From: Mesorhizobium mediterraneum
GTDB lineage: Bacteria > Pseudomonadota > Alphaproteobacteria > Rhizobiales > Rhizobiaceae
NCBI RefSeq assembly: GCF_002284565.1
Contig: NZ_NPKI01000002.1
Span: 177,240-241,239, forward strand
Length of the DNA: 64,000 nt
Reading direction: 5' to 3'
The notes under the pieces are model-generated. The model had not been told where the DNA came from. It saw only the letters and a program-made list of their open reading frames with translations, and did no database searches. Of this stretch, positions 24,200 through 32,574 are shown one piece after another (position 1 is the first letter of the stretch; each line of letters begins with the position of its first letter). The position numbers and the translations under genes are program-made.

Positions 24200-25288
24200 C
24201 TAGTAAGTCGCTTTTTTAGGACGAACACGGCCTGTTGGACGAATTTGATTGATTTGGGCAAGCGTCTTGGGACCTAGCCCAGAGTACCGTCGTGCCCGCT
24301 CTGCAAGTGCGCCGGGAGAGATGCATAATAGTATTCGGACTAAAGCATACTTACTCACACGAGTGTCCTTCAAGTCAGAGAACAGCGCGGCAAACAGAGA
24401 ATCTGCATGCGGTTCCAGCTGAACCAGCAATTTGTGCAGATCATCTAGTCCACTCAGTTGCATACCAAGAACCATTTTCAACAAGAGAGAAGCCGAGTCT
24501 TCTTTGTTGGATTGGCTGGAAAACATTACCAATCTTGCCCCACGTTCCTGTGCTTTTGGAACCAGTGCCGATACGGTCACAGAATTGTCGACAAACGCTA
24601 TCAGCGAATCGCGATCAATTTGCTCAACGTACTTCCCCTCCGAAGCTTTCTGTTCGTAGGATGCGCGCAAAGCTTTGATCTTCAATTCAACGTCCGATAA
24701 ATCCTCGTCGGCTCCCTCGAGTTGCGCCCCAATCCTAAATAGCTTGCGCTTTATTGGGAGAGGTATCTCTGCCGAACTGTTATATCGAAATCGTCTGTCA
24801 AGAACTGCCCACGCGTGCTGCAACACGGTTCGCACTTGAATCTCGGCCTTCAGACCAGAAAACTGCCTATTTTCAGGCAATCGACGACGCACCTTATCGT
24901 AGGAAATAATGTAGTGGATTGACAGGTAGCCAAACCTGTCCGGAGCGTTCGCGGCGCGTTTGTTGACGCTATTCTTTCTATCTAGAGAAAAATTATTCTC
25001 CAGTATTTTGCAAATCTGAGACACGTCATTCTCATAATATCCTATAATCCTAATGCCGGACAAGTCGGTAATATTCGAAAGCCGTTTGTACTTATTCTGC
25101 TTATCTTCGCGCGTTATCTTATCCATAAAGCTCTCTTTTGTTTTGGTTCGAGCTTCAATTCTGAGATATTCGATGTTGGCTGCATCAAGAAGCGTTCGGA
25201 GAACATTCTCTATATTTAAAGTAAAGGATTCATATAGCGAAAACCGGTCGGCGTATTCAGCTTCGAGATCCGTACTCGTCGATTCCAT
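24200..25288 (-). CDS. Stand-alone RelA/SpoT-domain (p)ppGpp synthetase-like protein
   Basis: A 362-residue protein with a RelA/SpoT synthetase domain at about residues 20-170 and no HD hydrolase, TGS or ACT domain. Synthetase motifs are intact: TKTKESFMDK (48-57), TDLSGIRIIG with Asp75, FGYLSIHY (119-126) and EIQVRTVLQHAW (149-160). The C-terminal 190 residues are helical; near the end YSGLGPKTLAQINQI resembles the RNA-polymerase alpha-CTD helix-hairpin-helix. It would use ATP and GTP to make an alarmone, or modify tRNA if a ToxSAS-like toxin. The gene is clearly more AT-rich than its neighbours, suggesting transfer. Start at 25288 is preferred to 25324. Confidence 0.8.
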   Translation of the reverse strand: MESTSTDLEAEYADRFSLYESFTLNIENVLRTLLDAANIEYLRIEARTKTKESFMDKITREDKQNKYKRLSNITDLSGIRIIGYYENDVSQICKILENNFSLDRKNSVNKRAANAPDRFGYLSIHYIISYDKVRRRLPENRQFSGLKAEIQVRTVLQHAWAVLDRRFRYNSSAEIPLPIKRKLFRIGAQLEGADEDLSDVELKIKALRASYEQKASEGKYVEQIDRDSLIAFVDNSVTVSALVPKAQERGARLVMFSSQSNKEDSASLLLKMVLGMQLSGLDDLHKLLVQLEPHADSLFAALFSDLKDTRVSKYALVRILLCISPGALAERARRYSGLGPKTLAQINQIRPTGRVRPKKATY

Positions 25289-25292
25289 TTTT

Positions 25293-25370
25293 CTAATGCC
25301 CCCACAGCGCCATCGCCGCGACAATATACGAGACGGCGAGCATTGCGTAGGCGATTTGCAGGAGGGTCAT
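25293..25370 (-). CDS. Tiny membrane peptide, 25 residues (copy 1)
   Basis: AGAGGA six bases before ATG at 25370 precedes MTLLQIAYAMLAVSYIVAAM and a short tail LWGH. It is one hydrophobic helix ending in Gly-His. The stop lies five bases before the RelA/SpoT start, so the peptide may be co-translated with it. A second, related peptide (MTILQIAY...GGH) is encoded 112 bases upstream, which argues that both are real genes. Role unknown; type I toxin-like or accessory membrane peptides are possibilities. Confidence 0.55.
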   Translation of the reverse strand: MTLLQIAYAMLAVSYIVAAMALWGH

Positions 25371-25481
25371 GGGTCATCCTCTATGTTGCGAATGACCTCT
25401 CATTTATCCCAGGAGGGCGGGGCAAGTCCGACCCGATGCGGGTCGAATCCGACCTGAAATGGTGCGAATCTGTACCGGACA

Positions 25482-25580
25482 TCAGTGCCCTCCCATACCG
25501 AAGAACGCGATGAGGTAGCCAACGAAGGCAATGAACGCGCCAGCAGCGAGGCAGAGATAAGCAATTTGGAGGATGGTCAT
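25482..25580 (-). CDS. Tiny membrane peptide, 32 residues (copy 2)
   Basis: AAGGA nine bases before ATG at 25580 precedes MTILQIAYLCLAAGAFIAFV, then GYLIAFFGMGGH and a stop. It shares the MT(I/L)LQIAY head and the Gly-His end with the peptide at 25293-25370, with a longer hydrophobic middle. The two differ enough at DNA level to exclude a very recent copy, so the shared protein pattern suggests selection. No family known to me. Confidence 0.55.
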   Translation of the reverse strand: MTILQIAYLCLAAGAFIAFVGYLIAFFGMGGH

Positions 25581-25729
25581 CGATGCGAATCCTTTCGCAG
25601 ATTTCAGATGACCAACTACATATGCCCATCGTTCCGAGAACAAATCAGGAAACGCCTTCGTCCCCGAGAAATCGACTTTGGTACCCGCAATTCACAGCTA
25701 GGATTCTTCTTGTGAAATGTGCCTGTTGA

Positions 25730-25912
25730 CTAGTTCAGCTTCCCTGCGCGCATCATAGCGCGGGCGATCGCGATCTGCGCCTCGACCTTGGCGTTTTCCT
25801 TTTGGGTGATGTTGTCAGCAGCGATCAGGCGCCGTAACGAGCGCATGATCTCACCACGCGTCCAGCCAGCCTCTAGCATGCAATCGACGATCGCCTGAAA
25901 GCCTGGCTCCAT
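25730..25912 (-). CDS. Small helical protein, 60 residues, possibly 5'-truncated
   Basis: MEPGFQAIVDCMLEAGWTRG followed by EIMRSLRRLIAADN and a charged helix ending ARAMMRAGKLN. It looks like a helix-turn-helix-sized protein. AGGAGG sits only two bases before the ATG, too close for good initiation, and the open frame continues upstream (ADREIDCQEA) to a stop near 25973 without a normal start, so the gene may have lost its 5' end by frameshift. Function unknown. Confidence 0.45.
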   Translation of the reverse strand: MEPGFQAIVDCMLEAGWTRGEIMRSLRRLIAADNITQKENAKVEAQIAIARAMMRAGKLN

Positions 25913-25975
25913 TGCCTCCTGGCAATCGATCTCGCGGTCGGCATAAGTCGCCCTGTCGTCTTGGCGGGGTAATCA

Positions 25976-26107
25976 TTAGTTGGCTTGCACGGCGTATTTG
26001 GGCATTGCCACCAGCACGGCCTCGACCTGGCCGCGCACGTGCTTGGTCAGCTCGATTGCAGCCTGCCTGTTCTCGATGAAGGCGCCGATCAACTGTGCGC
26101 TCATCAT
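25976..26107 (-). CDS. Possible small protein, 43 residues
   Basis: From ATG at 26107 the frame reads MMSAQLIGAFIENRQAAIEL, then TKHVRGQVEAVLVAMPKYAV. It is an amphipathic helical pair with protein-like composition. Upstream in another frame lies a Met-Pro-Gln-Ile-Glu start (26192) that may be part of the same damaged gene. Low support: no family and a weak ribosome-binding site. Confidence 0.3.
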   Translation of the reverse strand: MMSAQLIGAFIENRQAAIELTKHVRGQVEAVLVAMPKYAVQAN

Positions 26108-26216
26108 CGTGTTTGCCCCAGACGGCGGCCGACGGCGATAGGGTGTTGAGCTGCTTCGCCATCTTCTTCATCGCACGTTCGATCTGCGGCATCTGCTGTT
26201 AGATTTCCGCGTCGCC

Positions 26217-26524
26217 GTGTCGCCTTCGCGCGCCATCTCCGCACCATTTCCAGCCCTGCCCTCACCCCTCCACCGCGCTGATCTCCGCATCGACCAGACA
26301 CCAGGACGCGTAGCGGAAATCGCGGATCTGGACGACCTGCTCGTCCCGCCATTCGACCAGCATGAAGCCGCGCACGGCGCCGTCCGGCTCCCCAGGATTG
26401 CGGATCAGGATCGCCGGCCTTCCGTCGACGAAGCCCAGCGACAGCGCCCAATCGGTCACGCGGTCGTAATTGCCGAAATAGGTCGATACCTCCGCCTTGC
26501 CGCGCATGCGGGTGCAGTTGACGA
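26217..26524 (-). pseudogene. Duplicated 3' fragment of the sigma-factor gene at 53525
   Basis: The frame 26262-26507 encodes 81 residues whose last 79 or so are identical to the C-terminus of the sigma factor encoded at 53525-54424 (GKAEVSTYFGNYDRVTDWAL onward to DAEISAVEG). DNA identity is about 95% and extends past the stop codon. The sigma-2 and sigma-4 parts are missing and the copy has no proper start, so it is a pseudogene fragment. Both copies are in the same orientation, 27 kb apart. Confidence 0.85.
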
Positions 26525-26781
26525 GGGGCGCCGTCCCGCAGCCTTCGCAACAAAAAAATTCCGATTTTCGAACTGACCGAAAAGGAACCGAAATCGTGAG
26601 CCGGCTTGGCCGGGCGGTGCAATGCCGAAGCCCACTTTGCGCCAGAAGCGGACCTTGCCAGCGACGCCGGGACGGTCAAGTCACGGCCCCAAAAGAGGCG
26701 CTGGCGAAGGAGCCATCCCTGCATTGGTCGACAAGGTGAGCGCTGTAGAAGGCGACGATCCGGGTGCGGGCGCGAAGCCTG
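26508..26781. other. Gap with relict sequences
   Basis: No intact gene. A frame reads FELTEKEPKS and stop at about 26570-26598, and the DNA around CCGAAAAGGAA and GTGAGCCGGCTTG matches the end of dinB (18149-18177), so it may be a second piece of gene-tail debris. AGAAGCGGACC near 26645 belongs to the scattered AAGCGGAC motif group. Confidence 0.35.
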
Positions 26782-29253
26782 CTACCCGGGCTTGTGACAA
26801 AGTCGATCGAGCACGTCGCGAAGCGCAGTCGCGGCTTCCTCTCGCTCCCCAGCAGACATCAACTCGGGTTCAGCTTCTAGTCTGAGATGCGGCAGCTCGG
26901 TTCGAACGGCGCTGCCGGCGGCGACCAGATTGGCCTTCAGATCGAGGACGCGATAGGTGGCGACGGGATAGGCGATGCCCCTGACCTGGACGTGTCCTAG
27001 TTCCACGCAGTCGATCGTGTCCTTCACCTGCGCAAACGTCTCATAGGAAATGAGCACGGCACCCGGTGGCGCCTCCTGCTCGAGGCGTGAGGCGAGATTC
27101 ACGGCGCCGCCGATGATCGTGTAGTCCATCCGGTCTTCGCTGCCAAAGTTGCCGACGGTGCAGTAGTCGGTATGGATGCCGATGCGGCAGCGCAGCGGCG
27201 TTTCGATGCCGATGTCACGCCAGATTTCGGCAAGGTCGGTCATCCGCTTCTGCATGGCGAGGGCCATCTCGACGCAGGCGAGCGCGTCCTCCTTGACACC
27301 GCGAGTCTCCGGATCGCCGAAAAACATCAAGATCGCGTCACCGACATACTTATCGATCGTCGCGCCGTGATCCGAAGCAATTTTCGACATTTCCGTCAGA
27401 TAGTGGTTGAGGAGCTGGGTGAGGTCCTCCGACTCCATCTTGTCGGTGGTCTCGGTAAAGCCGGCGATATCCGAGAAGCATATTGTCAGCTTCTTCCGCT
27501 GGCTGGCGATCCTGACATCCTGACGGCCGGTGAATATCGAGTTGTACACTTGCGGCGCCAGATACTTGGCCAGCTTGGCTGAGAGCGCCTCGAGCGCTGC
27601 GGATTTCTCGGCGAGGTTCTCCTCGCGTTTTTTCAGCTCCGTGATGTCCGAGTAGACGGCGACCGTGCCGCCGCCCGTGATGCGCCGCTCGCCTATCATG
27701 ATCCATCGTCCATCGGCGCGCCGCTGCACCCAGGGCTCGCCAGGGTTGCGGTGCCGGGAGAGCCGCTCGGCGACCCATTCCTCGAACCGCCCCTCGGCAT
27801 CCTTGATGTAGCCGCGCTCGGCGGATCGGCGGATGATCTGCTCGAACGTCGTGCCGGGCGCCAGTTCGATCGCAAGGTCGCTGTAGAGCAGCTCGCGATA
27901 GCGGCTGTTGCTGAGGACAAGCCGGTCCTCCCCGTCGTAGAGAGCGAACCCTTCGGAGATGCTCTCAATGGCATCGACGAGCCGCTGGCGCGCCTCGGCG
28001 ACCTCGCGCAGGTTCTTTTCCTCGATCTCGACCGCGGTGTCCCGGAACAGCCTGAGCGCGTCGGCCATGCGCCCGATTTCGTCGCGGCCGGCGGCAGGCA
28101 GCGGCGCACGAAGATTGCCGCCGGCGATCGCGAGCATGCCCTGGCTCACGCTTCCCAGACGGGCAAGGAGGCTGCGGTCGACATAGAGCCAGACAATCAG
28201 AACCGAGCTCAGGAGGCTGAGAAAGGCGGAGCCGAGGACAACTCCGGTGCCGTAGCGCTGGACGAGCGCGGCCTCGAGACCGGACGCTGTGATCTCGCTG
28301 TCTGCCGCTGAGACAAGGCGATCGACGGCAGCGGTGAGACTGCGCGACAGCCTGCTATTCTCGGCCAGAAGCTTTTCGCCATCGGCCAGGACAGCAAACT
28401 CGTCCTCCCGCGCCTTCGGGATGCTGTTCTCACCATCGACAAGCGCCTTCAACTCGTCCACCCGCTGCCGGAAGCGGACCCGCAGCCTCTCGTCGATCTC
28501 GGTAGAAATCGTCTCGAGAACGGCGAGCGACCGGCGCAGCGGGAACAGGATCAACGTCAGATCGCCCGGTGTCGGCGCGTCTGCCGTCTTGACCAGCGCG
28601 TCATTGACAGCCGAGATCTCCTGATGCGCCTTCTGCTGCGGGAGGTAGGCCGCAATCGCCTGGACCACGTCGGCCGCCGTCGCCGCGCCTGGATCCGCCG
28701 CGCGCGACGTGTCGGCCGTGACCGCCTGCCATTGCGGGAGCTTGGAGTTCAGAACAAGGATGCCGGGCGCCACAAGACGCTGACCTGCATTTGTGGTGGC
28801 GGACAAGCGGCGCAACAGGTCCTCCTTGCGCGCGACCACGCTGAGGCGGGCGGCGACAAGATCGTCGAGAGCGTCGAGATTGCGCCTGAGACCAAGCACT
28901 GCCGCCTCGATCTCGGCCACGGCCGCGACGTCGAGCGCCGCACCTTTGAGCGCAGCAAGCAGTTCCTCGAGGCGCGTCATCTCTGCCCCGATCGCAGCCG
29001 AGACCTCGTTGTGCCGAGCCTCGCTGGTCGAGGTAAGTATGGCGGGCGCAGTGGCGGCGACCCGCTCGGCCTGGCGCGACAGCTGGAGGGACGCCAGCGC
29101 CGACGGCACCCGATCCCTGGTGATGCTGTCGACGACCTCTCCCACCTGGAGGAAGGCGTAAAGAGCGGCCGCCGTGGCGAACACCGCGAAGGTGCTGATA
29201 CCGAAAAAGGCCAGCAACAGGCGGCCACGTATGCCGAGGCGTTCAACCATCAC
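26782..29253 (-). CDS. Membrane adenylate cyclase with TorS-like sensor, HAMP and PAS domains
   Basis: An 823-residue inner-membrane class III cyclase. TM1 is at about 12-35 and TM2 at 336-357, enclosing a roughly 300-residue helical periplasmic region. HAMP follows (358-412), a PAS-like domain (420-545), a coiled-coil link, and the cyclase domain (580-770). Catalytic residues are present: metal-binding Asp595 and Asp639, Lys635 and Asp710 that select ATP, and Asn719/Arg723. The periplasmic region resembles the helical bimodular sensor of TorS (IPTMNMARQLSE-like start, LVAARL repeats). Two periplasmic binding-protein genes lie just upstream on the same strand, so ligand-loaded binding protein probably controls cAMP synthesis. 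The TorS resemblance is from memory and pattern only. Confidence 0.85.
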   Translation of the reverse strand: MMVERLGIRGRLLLAFFGISTFAVFATAAALYAFLQVGEVVDSITRDRVPSALASLQLSRQAERVAATAPAILTSTSEARHNEVSAAIGAEMTRLEELLAALKGAALDVAAVAEIEAAVLGLRRNLDALDDLVAARLSVVARKEDLLRRLSATTNAGQRLVAPGILVLNSKLPQWQAVTADTSRAADPGAATAADVVQAIAAYLPQQKAHQEISAVNDALVKTADAPTPGDLTLILFPLRRSLAVLETISTEIDERLRVRFRQRVDELKALVDGENSIPKAREDEFAVLADGEKLLAENSRLSRSLTAAVDRLVSAADSEITASGLEAALVQRYGTGVVLGSAFLSLLSSVLIVWLYVDRSLLARLGSVSQGMLAIAGGNLRAPLPAAGRDEIGRMADALRLFRDTAVEIEEKNLREVAEARQRLVDAIESISEGFALYDGEDRLVLSNSRYRELLYSDLAIELAPGTTFEQIIRRSAERGYIKDAEGRFEEWVAERLSRHRNPGEPWVQRRADGRWIMIGERRITGGGTVAVYSDITELKKREENLAEKSAALEALSAKLAKYLAPQVYNSIFTGRQDVRIASQRKKLTICFSDIAGFTETTDKMESEDLTQLLNHYLTEMSKIASDHGATIDKYVGDAILMFFGDPETRGVKEDALACVEMALAMQKRMTDLAEIWRDIGIETPLRCRIGIHTDYCTVGNFGSEDRMDYTIIGGAVNLASRLEQEAPPGAVLISYETFAQVKDTIDCVELGHVQVRGIAYPVATYRVLDLKANLVAAGSAVRTELPHLRLEAEPELMSAGEREEAATALRDVLDRLCHKPG

Positions 29254-29334
29254 AGCGACGCATTGATCTGAACGATCGCTCTAACTTGCCCTGCATCAGA
29301 TGCCTCGACCAGCGCGCCGGCGATTGGCGGATTC

Positions 29335-30432
29335 TTATTCTGCCGGCACGTACGCTCCACTCCGCCAGACGTACCAAACCCAGCTCTGGGTCGTAAGATC
29401 GCCCTTGTCGTCAAAGTCGATACGGCCCAACACAGTCTCGAATTGATTGTTCCGCAGCGACGCAACCACGGCCTGGGGCTCCAGCGAGCCCGCCTTCTCG
29501 ACCGCCCGCGCCCATACCTGGACGGCGCCATAGCTCAGCAGGGTATAGCCTTCGGGCTCGAAGTTCTCGGAGCGGAACTGCTCGACGACTAGCGCCGCTT
29601 CTGGATTTCGACGCGGGTCGGGGACAAAGGTGAAGAGCGTGCCCTCGGCCGCGGGGCCGGCGATGAGGCCGAACTCCTCGGTCGACATGGCATCGCCCGA
29701 GACGAGTTGAAGTGCGTATCCGCGATCATGTGCCGCGCGGAGCATGAGGGCGGCTGCGTCATAACGGCCGCCGAGGTACAACACCGCAATATCTGTTGCC
29801 TCGAGAGCAGCGATTTCAGACGAATAGTCGGTCTTCCCGGGGTCGTAGGCTTCATAGATCGCTTCGGTCACGCCCCGCTGGTTCAACTGCTTTCTTGTCT
29901 CATCGGCAAGACCCTTCCCATAGGTCGTACGGTCGTGAAGTATTGCGATCTTCTTGTCGGCCCAATGATCGGCCAGGTAGTTGCCGGCCACGGTGCCCTG
30001 CGCGTCGTCGCGGCCAATGACTCGAAACACATTGGCACGGCCCTGCTCGGTCAGCATCGGGTTGGTGGACGACGGCGAAATCTGCAAGATTCCCGCAGCC
30101 TCATAGACCTTCGATGCCGGGATCGACGACTCGGAGCACATGTGCCCGACGACGAACACGACGCCGTCAGCCACCAGCTTTTGGGCGGCCGCCATAGCTT
30201 GCTCGGGATCGCAGAAGTCGTCGACTGTGATGAGCCGCACCTGCTGCCCGAGTACGCCGCCCGCTTCATTGACTTCGGCCACGGCCATTTCGGCACCGCG
30301 CTCCATCTGCCCGCCGACCCAGGCGAGCTGCCCCGTGACCGGGCCCGCCGCCCCGATCAGGACCTCGGCCCCCGCGGGGAGGCTGAACGCGGCTGCAAGC
30401 GCGACGATAGCTACGGTGATGATGCGGTGGGT
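29335..30432 (-). CDS. Periplasmic Leu/Ile/Val-type binding protein, start codon apparently lost (copy 1)
   Basis: The translated region is a close paralogue of the next gene (30642-31739) over its full 365 residues, with a signal-like VAIVALAAAFSLPAGA and a type I periplasmic-binding fold (GPVTGQLAWVGGQMERGAEM, then VDDFCDPEQAM). At the position of the paralogue's ATG, this copy has ACC (30430-30432), and no ATG, GTG or TTG lies in frame near it. The nearest upstream ATG (30570) would bury the signal peptide under about 45 Arg-rich residues. It is either a recent pseudogene with an intact frame, or starts unusually. It lies 81 bases before the cyclase gene. Confidence 0.75.
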   Translation of the reverse strand, partial: THRIITVAIVALAAAFSLPAGAEVLIGAAGPVTGQLAWVGGQMERGAEMAVAEVNEAGGVLGQQVRLITVDDFCDPEQAMAAAQKLVADGVVFVVGHMCSESSIPASKVYEAAGILQISPSSTNPMLTEQGRANVFRVIGRDDAQGTVAGNYLADHWADKKIAILHDRTTYGKGLADETRKQLNQRGVTEAIYEAYDPGKTDYSSEIAALEATDIAVLYLGGRYDAAALMLRAAHDRGYALQLVSGDAMSTEEFGLIAGPAAEGTLFTFVPDPRRNPEAALVVEQFRSENFEPEGYTLLSYGAVQVWARAVEKAGSLEPQAVVASLRNNQFETVLGRIDFDDKGDLTTQSWVWYVWRSGAYVPAE

Positions 30433-30641
30433 GGATGCACCCCCAAACCGCCGCTTACGCCAATCCGGTCGGCGCGACAGCCCTTTCCGCAGGCGCAGCG
30501 TCCTTGGGGGCCGCGATCCCGCCAGCGGCAGACGCAAGAGGCAGCCGCGTATACGGAGGCGCCCAAACATCGCGCCGATGCTTGATCCGAACGATCGTGC
30601 TAACCCGGTCTGCATCATTTGTTTCAGCGTGCGCCGGACCC

Positions 30642-31739
30642 TTACTCGACCGGCACGTACTCTCCACTCCGCCAGACGTACCATACCCAGCTTTGGGTCG
30701 TGAGATCGCCCTTGTCGTCAAAGTCGATACGGCCCAACACCGTGTCGAATTGATTGTTGTGCAGCGACGCAATCACGGCCTTCGGCTCCAGCGAGCCTGC
30801 CTTCTCGACCGCCTGCGCCCAGGTCTGGGCGGCGCCGTAGCTGTGCAGCGTCCAGGAATCGGGTTCGAAGTTCTCGGCGCGGAACCGCTCAACGACATCA
30901 GCCGCTTCCGGATTTCGACGCGGGTCGGGGACAAAGGTGAAGAGCGTGCCCTCGGCGGCAGGGCCGGCAATGAGCGCAAACGCCTCGGTCGCCGTATCGT
31001 CACCCGAGATCACCTGAACCGGGTAGCCCCGGTCGCGCGCCGCGCGGACCATGAGCGCGGCCTCGGTATGGTACCCGCCCACATAGAGCACCGCGATATC
31101 CGCCGCCTGCAGCGCGACGATCTCAGCGGAGTAGTCGTCTTTCCCGGGAACGTAGGCCTGGTAGATCGCTTCGGTCACGCCCCGCCTGTTCAATTGCTTC
31201 CGGGTCTCGTCGGCGAGGCCTTTCCCGTAGGTCGTGTTGTCGTGGAGGATCGCGATCTTCCTGTCGCCCCATTGATCAGCCAGGAAGTCGCCGGCCTCGA
31301 GGCCCTGCGCATCGTCGCGACTACAGACGCGGAAGACGGTGGCGCGGCCGTGCTCGGTCAGCATCGGGTTGGTCGAGGATGGCGATATCTGCACAACGCG
31401 CGCCGCCTCGTAGACCTTCGAGGCCGGGATCGAGGCTCCGGAGCAGTAGTGCCCGACCACAAATACCACGCCGTCGGCGACCAGCTTCTGGGCTGCCGCT
31501 ACCGCCTGCTCGGGATCGCAGAAGTCGTCGACCGTGATGAGCCGCAACTGCTGGCCGAGCACCCCACCCGTCGCATTGATGTCGGCCACGGCCGCCTCGG
31601 CGCCGCGTTTCAATTGTGTGCCGGTCCACTCGAGCTTTCCCGTCATCGGGCCGGCGACACCGATCAACACCTCCGCCCCCGCAGGGCAGATGAACAACGC
31701 CGCGAGCGCGGCGACAGCAATGGTGACCGCGTGGTGCAT
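30642..31739 (-). CDS. Periplasmic Leu/Ile/Val-type binding protein (copy 2)
   Basis: A 365-residue exported protein: Sec signal MHHAVTIAVAALAALFICPA with cleavage near PAGA-EV at residue 22. The mature protein is a type I periplasmic-binding (ANF-receptor) fold, as in LivK or AmiC: GPMTGKLEWTGTQLKRGAEA, VDDFCDPEQAV, PSSTNPMLTEHG and KIAILHDNTTYGKGLADETR. Family members feed ABC importers or act as ligand sensors. No permease or ATPase gene is nearby; the operon continues into a paralogue and a membrane cyclase with a long periplasmic sensor, so a sensing role is more likely. Ligand unknown. Confidence 0.85.
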   Translation of the reverse strand: MHHAVTIAVAALAALFICPAGAEVLIGVAGPMTGKLEWTGTQLKRGAEAAVADINATGGVLGQQLRLITVDDFCDPEQAVAAAQKLVADGVVFVVGHYCSGASIPASKVYEAARVVQISPSSTNPMLTEHGRATVFRVCSRDDAQGLEAGDFLADQWGDRKIAILHDNTTYGKGLADETRKQLNRRGVTEAIYQAYVPGKDDYSAEIVALQAADIAVLYVGGYHTEAALMVRAARDRGYPVQVISGDDTATEAFALIAGPAAEGTLFTFVPDPRRNPEAADVVERFRAENFEPDSWTLHSYGAAQTWAQAVEKAGSLEPKAVIASLHNNQFDTVLGRIDFDDKGDLTTQSWVWYVWRSGEYVPVE

Positions 31740-32051
31740 GACTGCACCCCCAAACTTTAGCTTACGCTAATCCAGCCGGCGCCGACAGTCCTTTCCGCAA
31801 GCGCGGATACCTCGGCTGGTTCTGCGGCGCATCCGGCTCTTTTCTGAACGAGCGACCAGGGACCAGGATCGCCATGTGGCCTTGTGCGGTACCTGATGAC
31901 TGGCTGAAGCGCTGGATTGCTGAGCTCTCAACAAAATCGGTGACTGAGCGGTAGTTCCGGCCTCTCGCGACGAACCGAATTGCCCCGTTTGCAGACCTTC
32001 CGGTCTGACCTATGGAGGTCGCCAACGGGTCACAAGCAGAACAGCAGCCCC
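31740..32051. other. Promoter region of the binding-protein/cyclase unit
   Basis: 312 bases with no convincing gene. About 60 bases just before the start of copy 2 (from 31740) are repeated, diverged, before copy 1 (about 30433-30500), so the tandem duplication included part of this leader. The promoter of the operon should lie here. Confidence 0.6.
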
Positions 32052-32564
32052 CTACGGCTCGTCCCTCTCATCGCGCAAATTAGACACAACGCGGCGGTTC
32101 TGCGACCTGCAGGCGGTGTCGGGGCAGTCGCGGACGAGCCTGTCCTTACCGTAGCCCTTGGCCCACATACGGTTGCGGTCTATGCCGCCGGCGGCGAGGT
32201 AGTCCATCACCGCATCCGCGCGCTGCTGCGACAGCGCCGTTTCACTTGCGCCGGGATCGTCGGCGAAACCCTGCAGCTTGAGCAGCCAGCGCGGATGCTT
32301 TGCTAACCAGGCGATCTGGGTGTCGAGGGTGGCCTTGGCGACAGAATCGAGCGCGGCCGAACCTTGCGTGAAATAGGTGCGGCGGCCGACATTGAGGATA
32401 AAATCCTCCTCGCTGCCCGGCTGCACGTTCTGGAAGCCGGCAACCTCGGTGTTGGTGATGTCGGGCGTGGAAGGGGCCAGCGTGTTGCTGGTCGAGCAGG
32501 ATGCGGCCAGCACCATCAGGCCGGCGGCGAGCAGCCGGCGCGTGTTTTCAATCATGCGGTTCAT
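32052..32564 (-). CDS. OmpA-domain lipoprotein (Pal-like)
   Basis: A 170-residue outer-membrane lipoprotein. The signal ends in a lipobox, VLAASC, with the lipidated Cys at 23. The C-terminal OmpA domain (about 62-165) carries YFTQGSAALDSVAKATLD and LKLQGFADDPGASETALSQQ and ends in the usual NRRVV, the peptidoglycan-binding region. It lies 10 bases after the L,D-transpeptidase gene and is probably co-transcribed with it, which suggests a joint role at the cell wall. It is not the tol-pal locus Pal. ATG at 32564 chosen; 32555 is an alternative. Confidence 0.8.
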   Translation of the reverse strand: MNRMIENTRRLLAAGLMVLAASCSTSNTLAPSTPDITNTEVAGFQNVQPGSEEDFILNVGRRTYFTQGSAALDSVAKATLDTQIAWLAKHPRWLLKLQGFADDPGASETALSQQRADAVMDYLAAGGIDRNRMWAKGYGKDRLVRDCPDTACRSQNRRVVSNLRDERDEP

Positions 32565-32574
32565 GAGGCGCCAA

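Noticed and set aside
30435..31760. Plus-strand frame of 441 codons
   Set aside because: Antisense to the binding-protein gene; Arg/Gly/His-rich with no fold signature.
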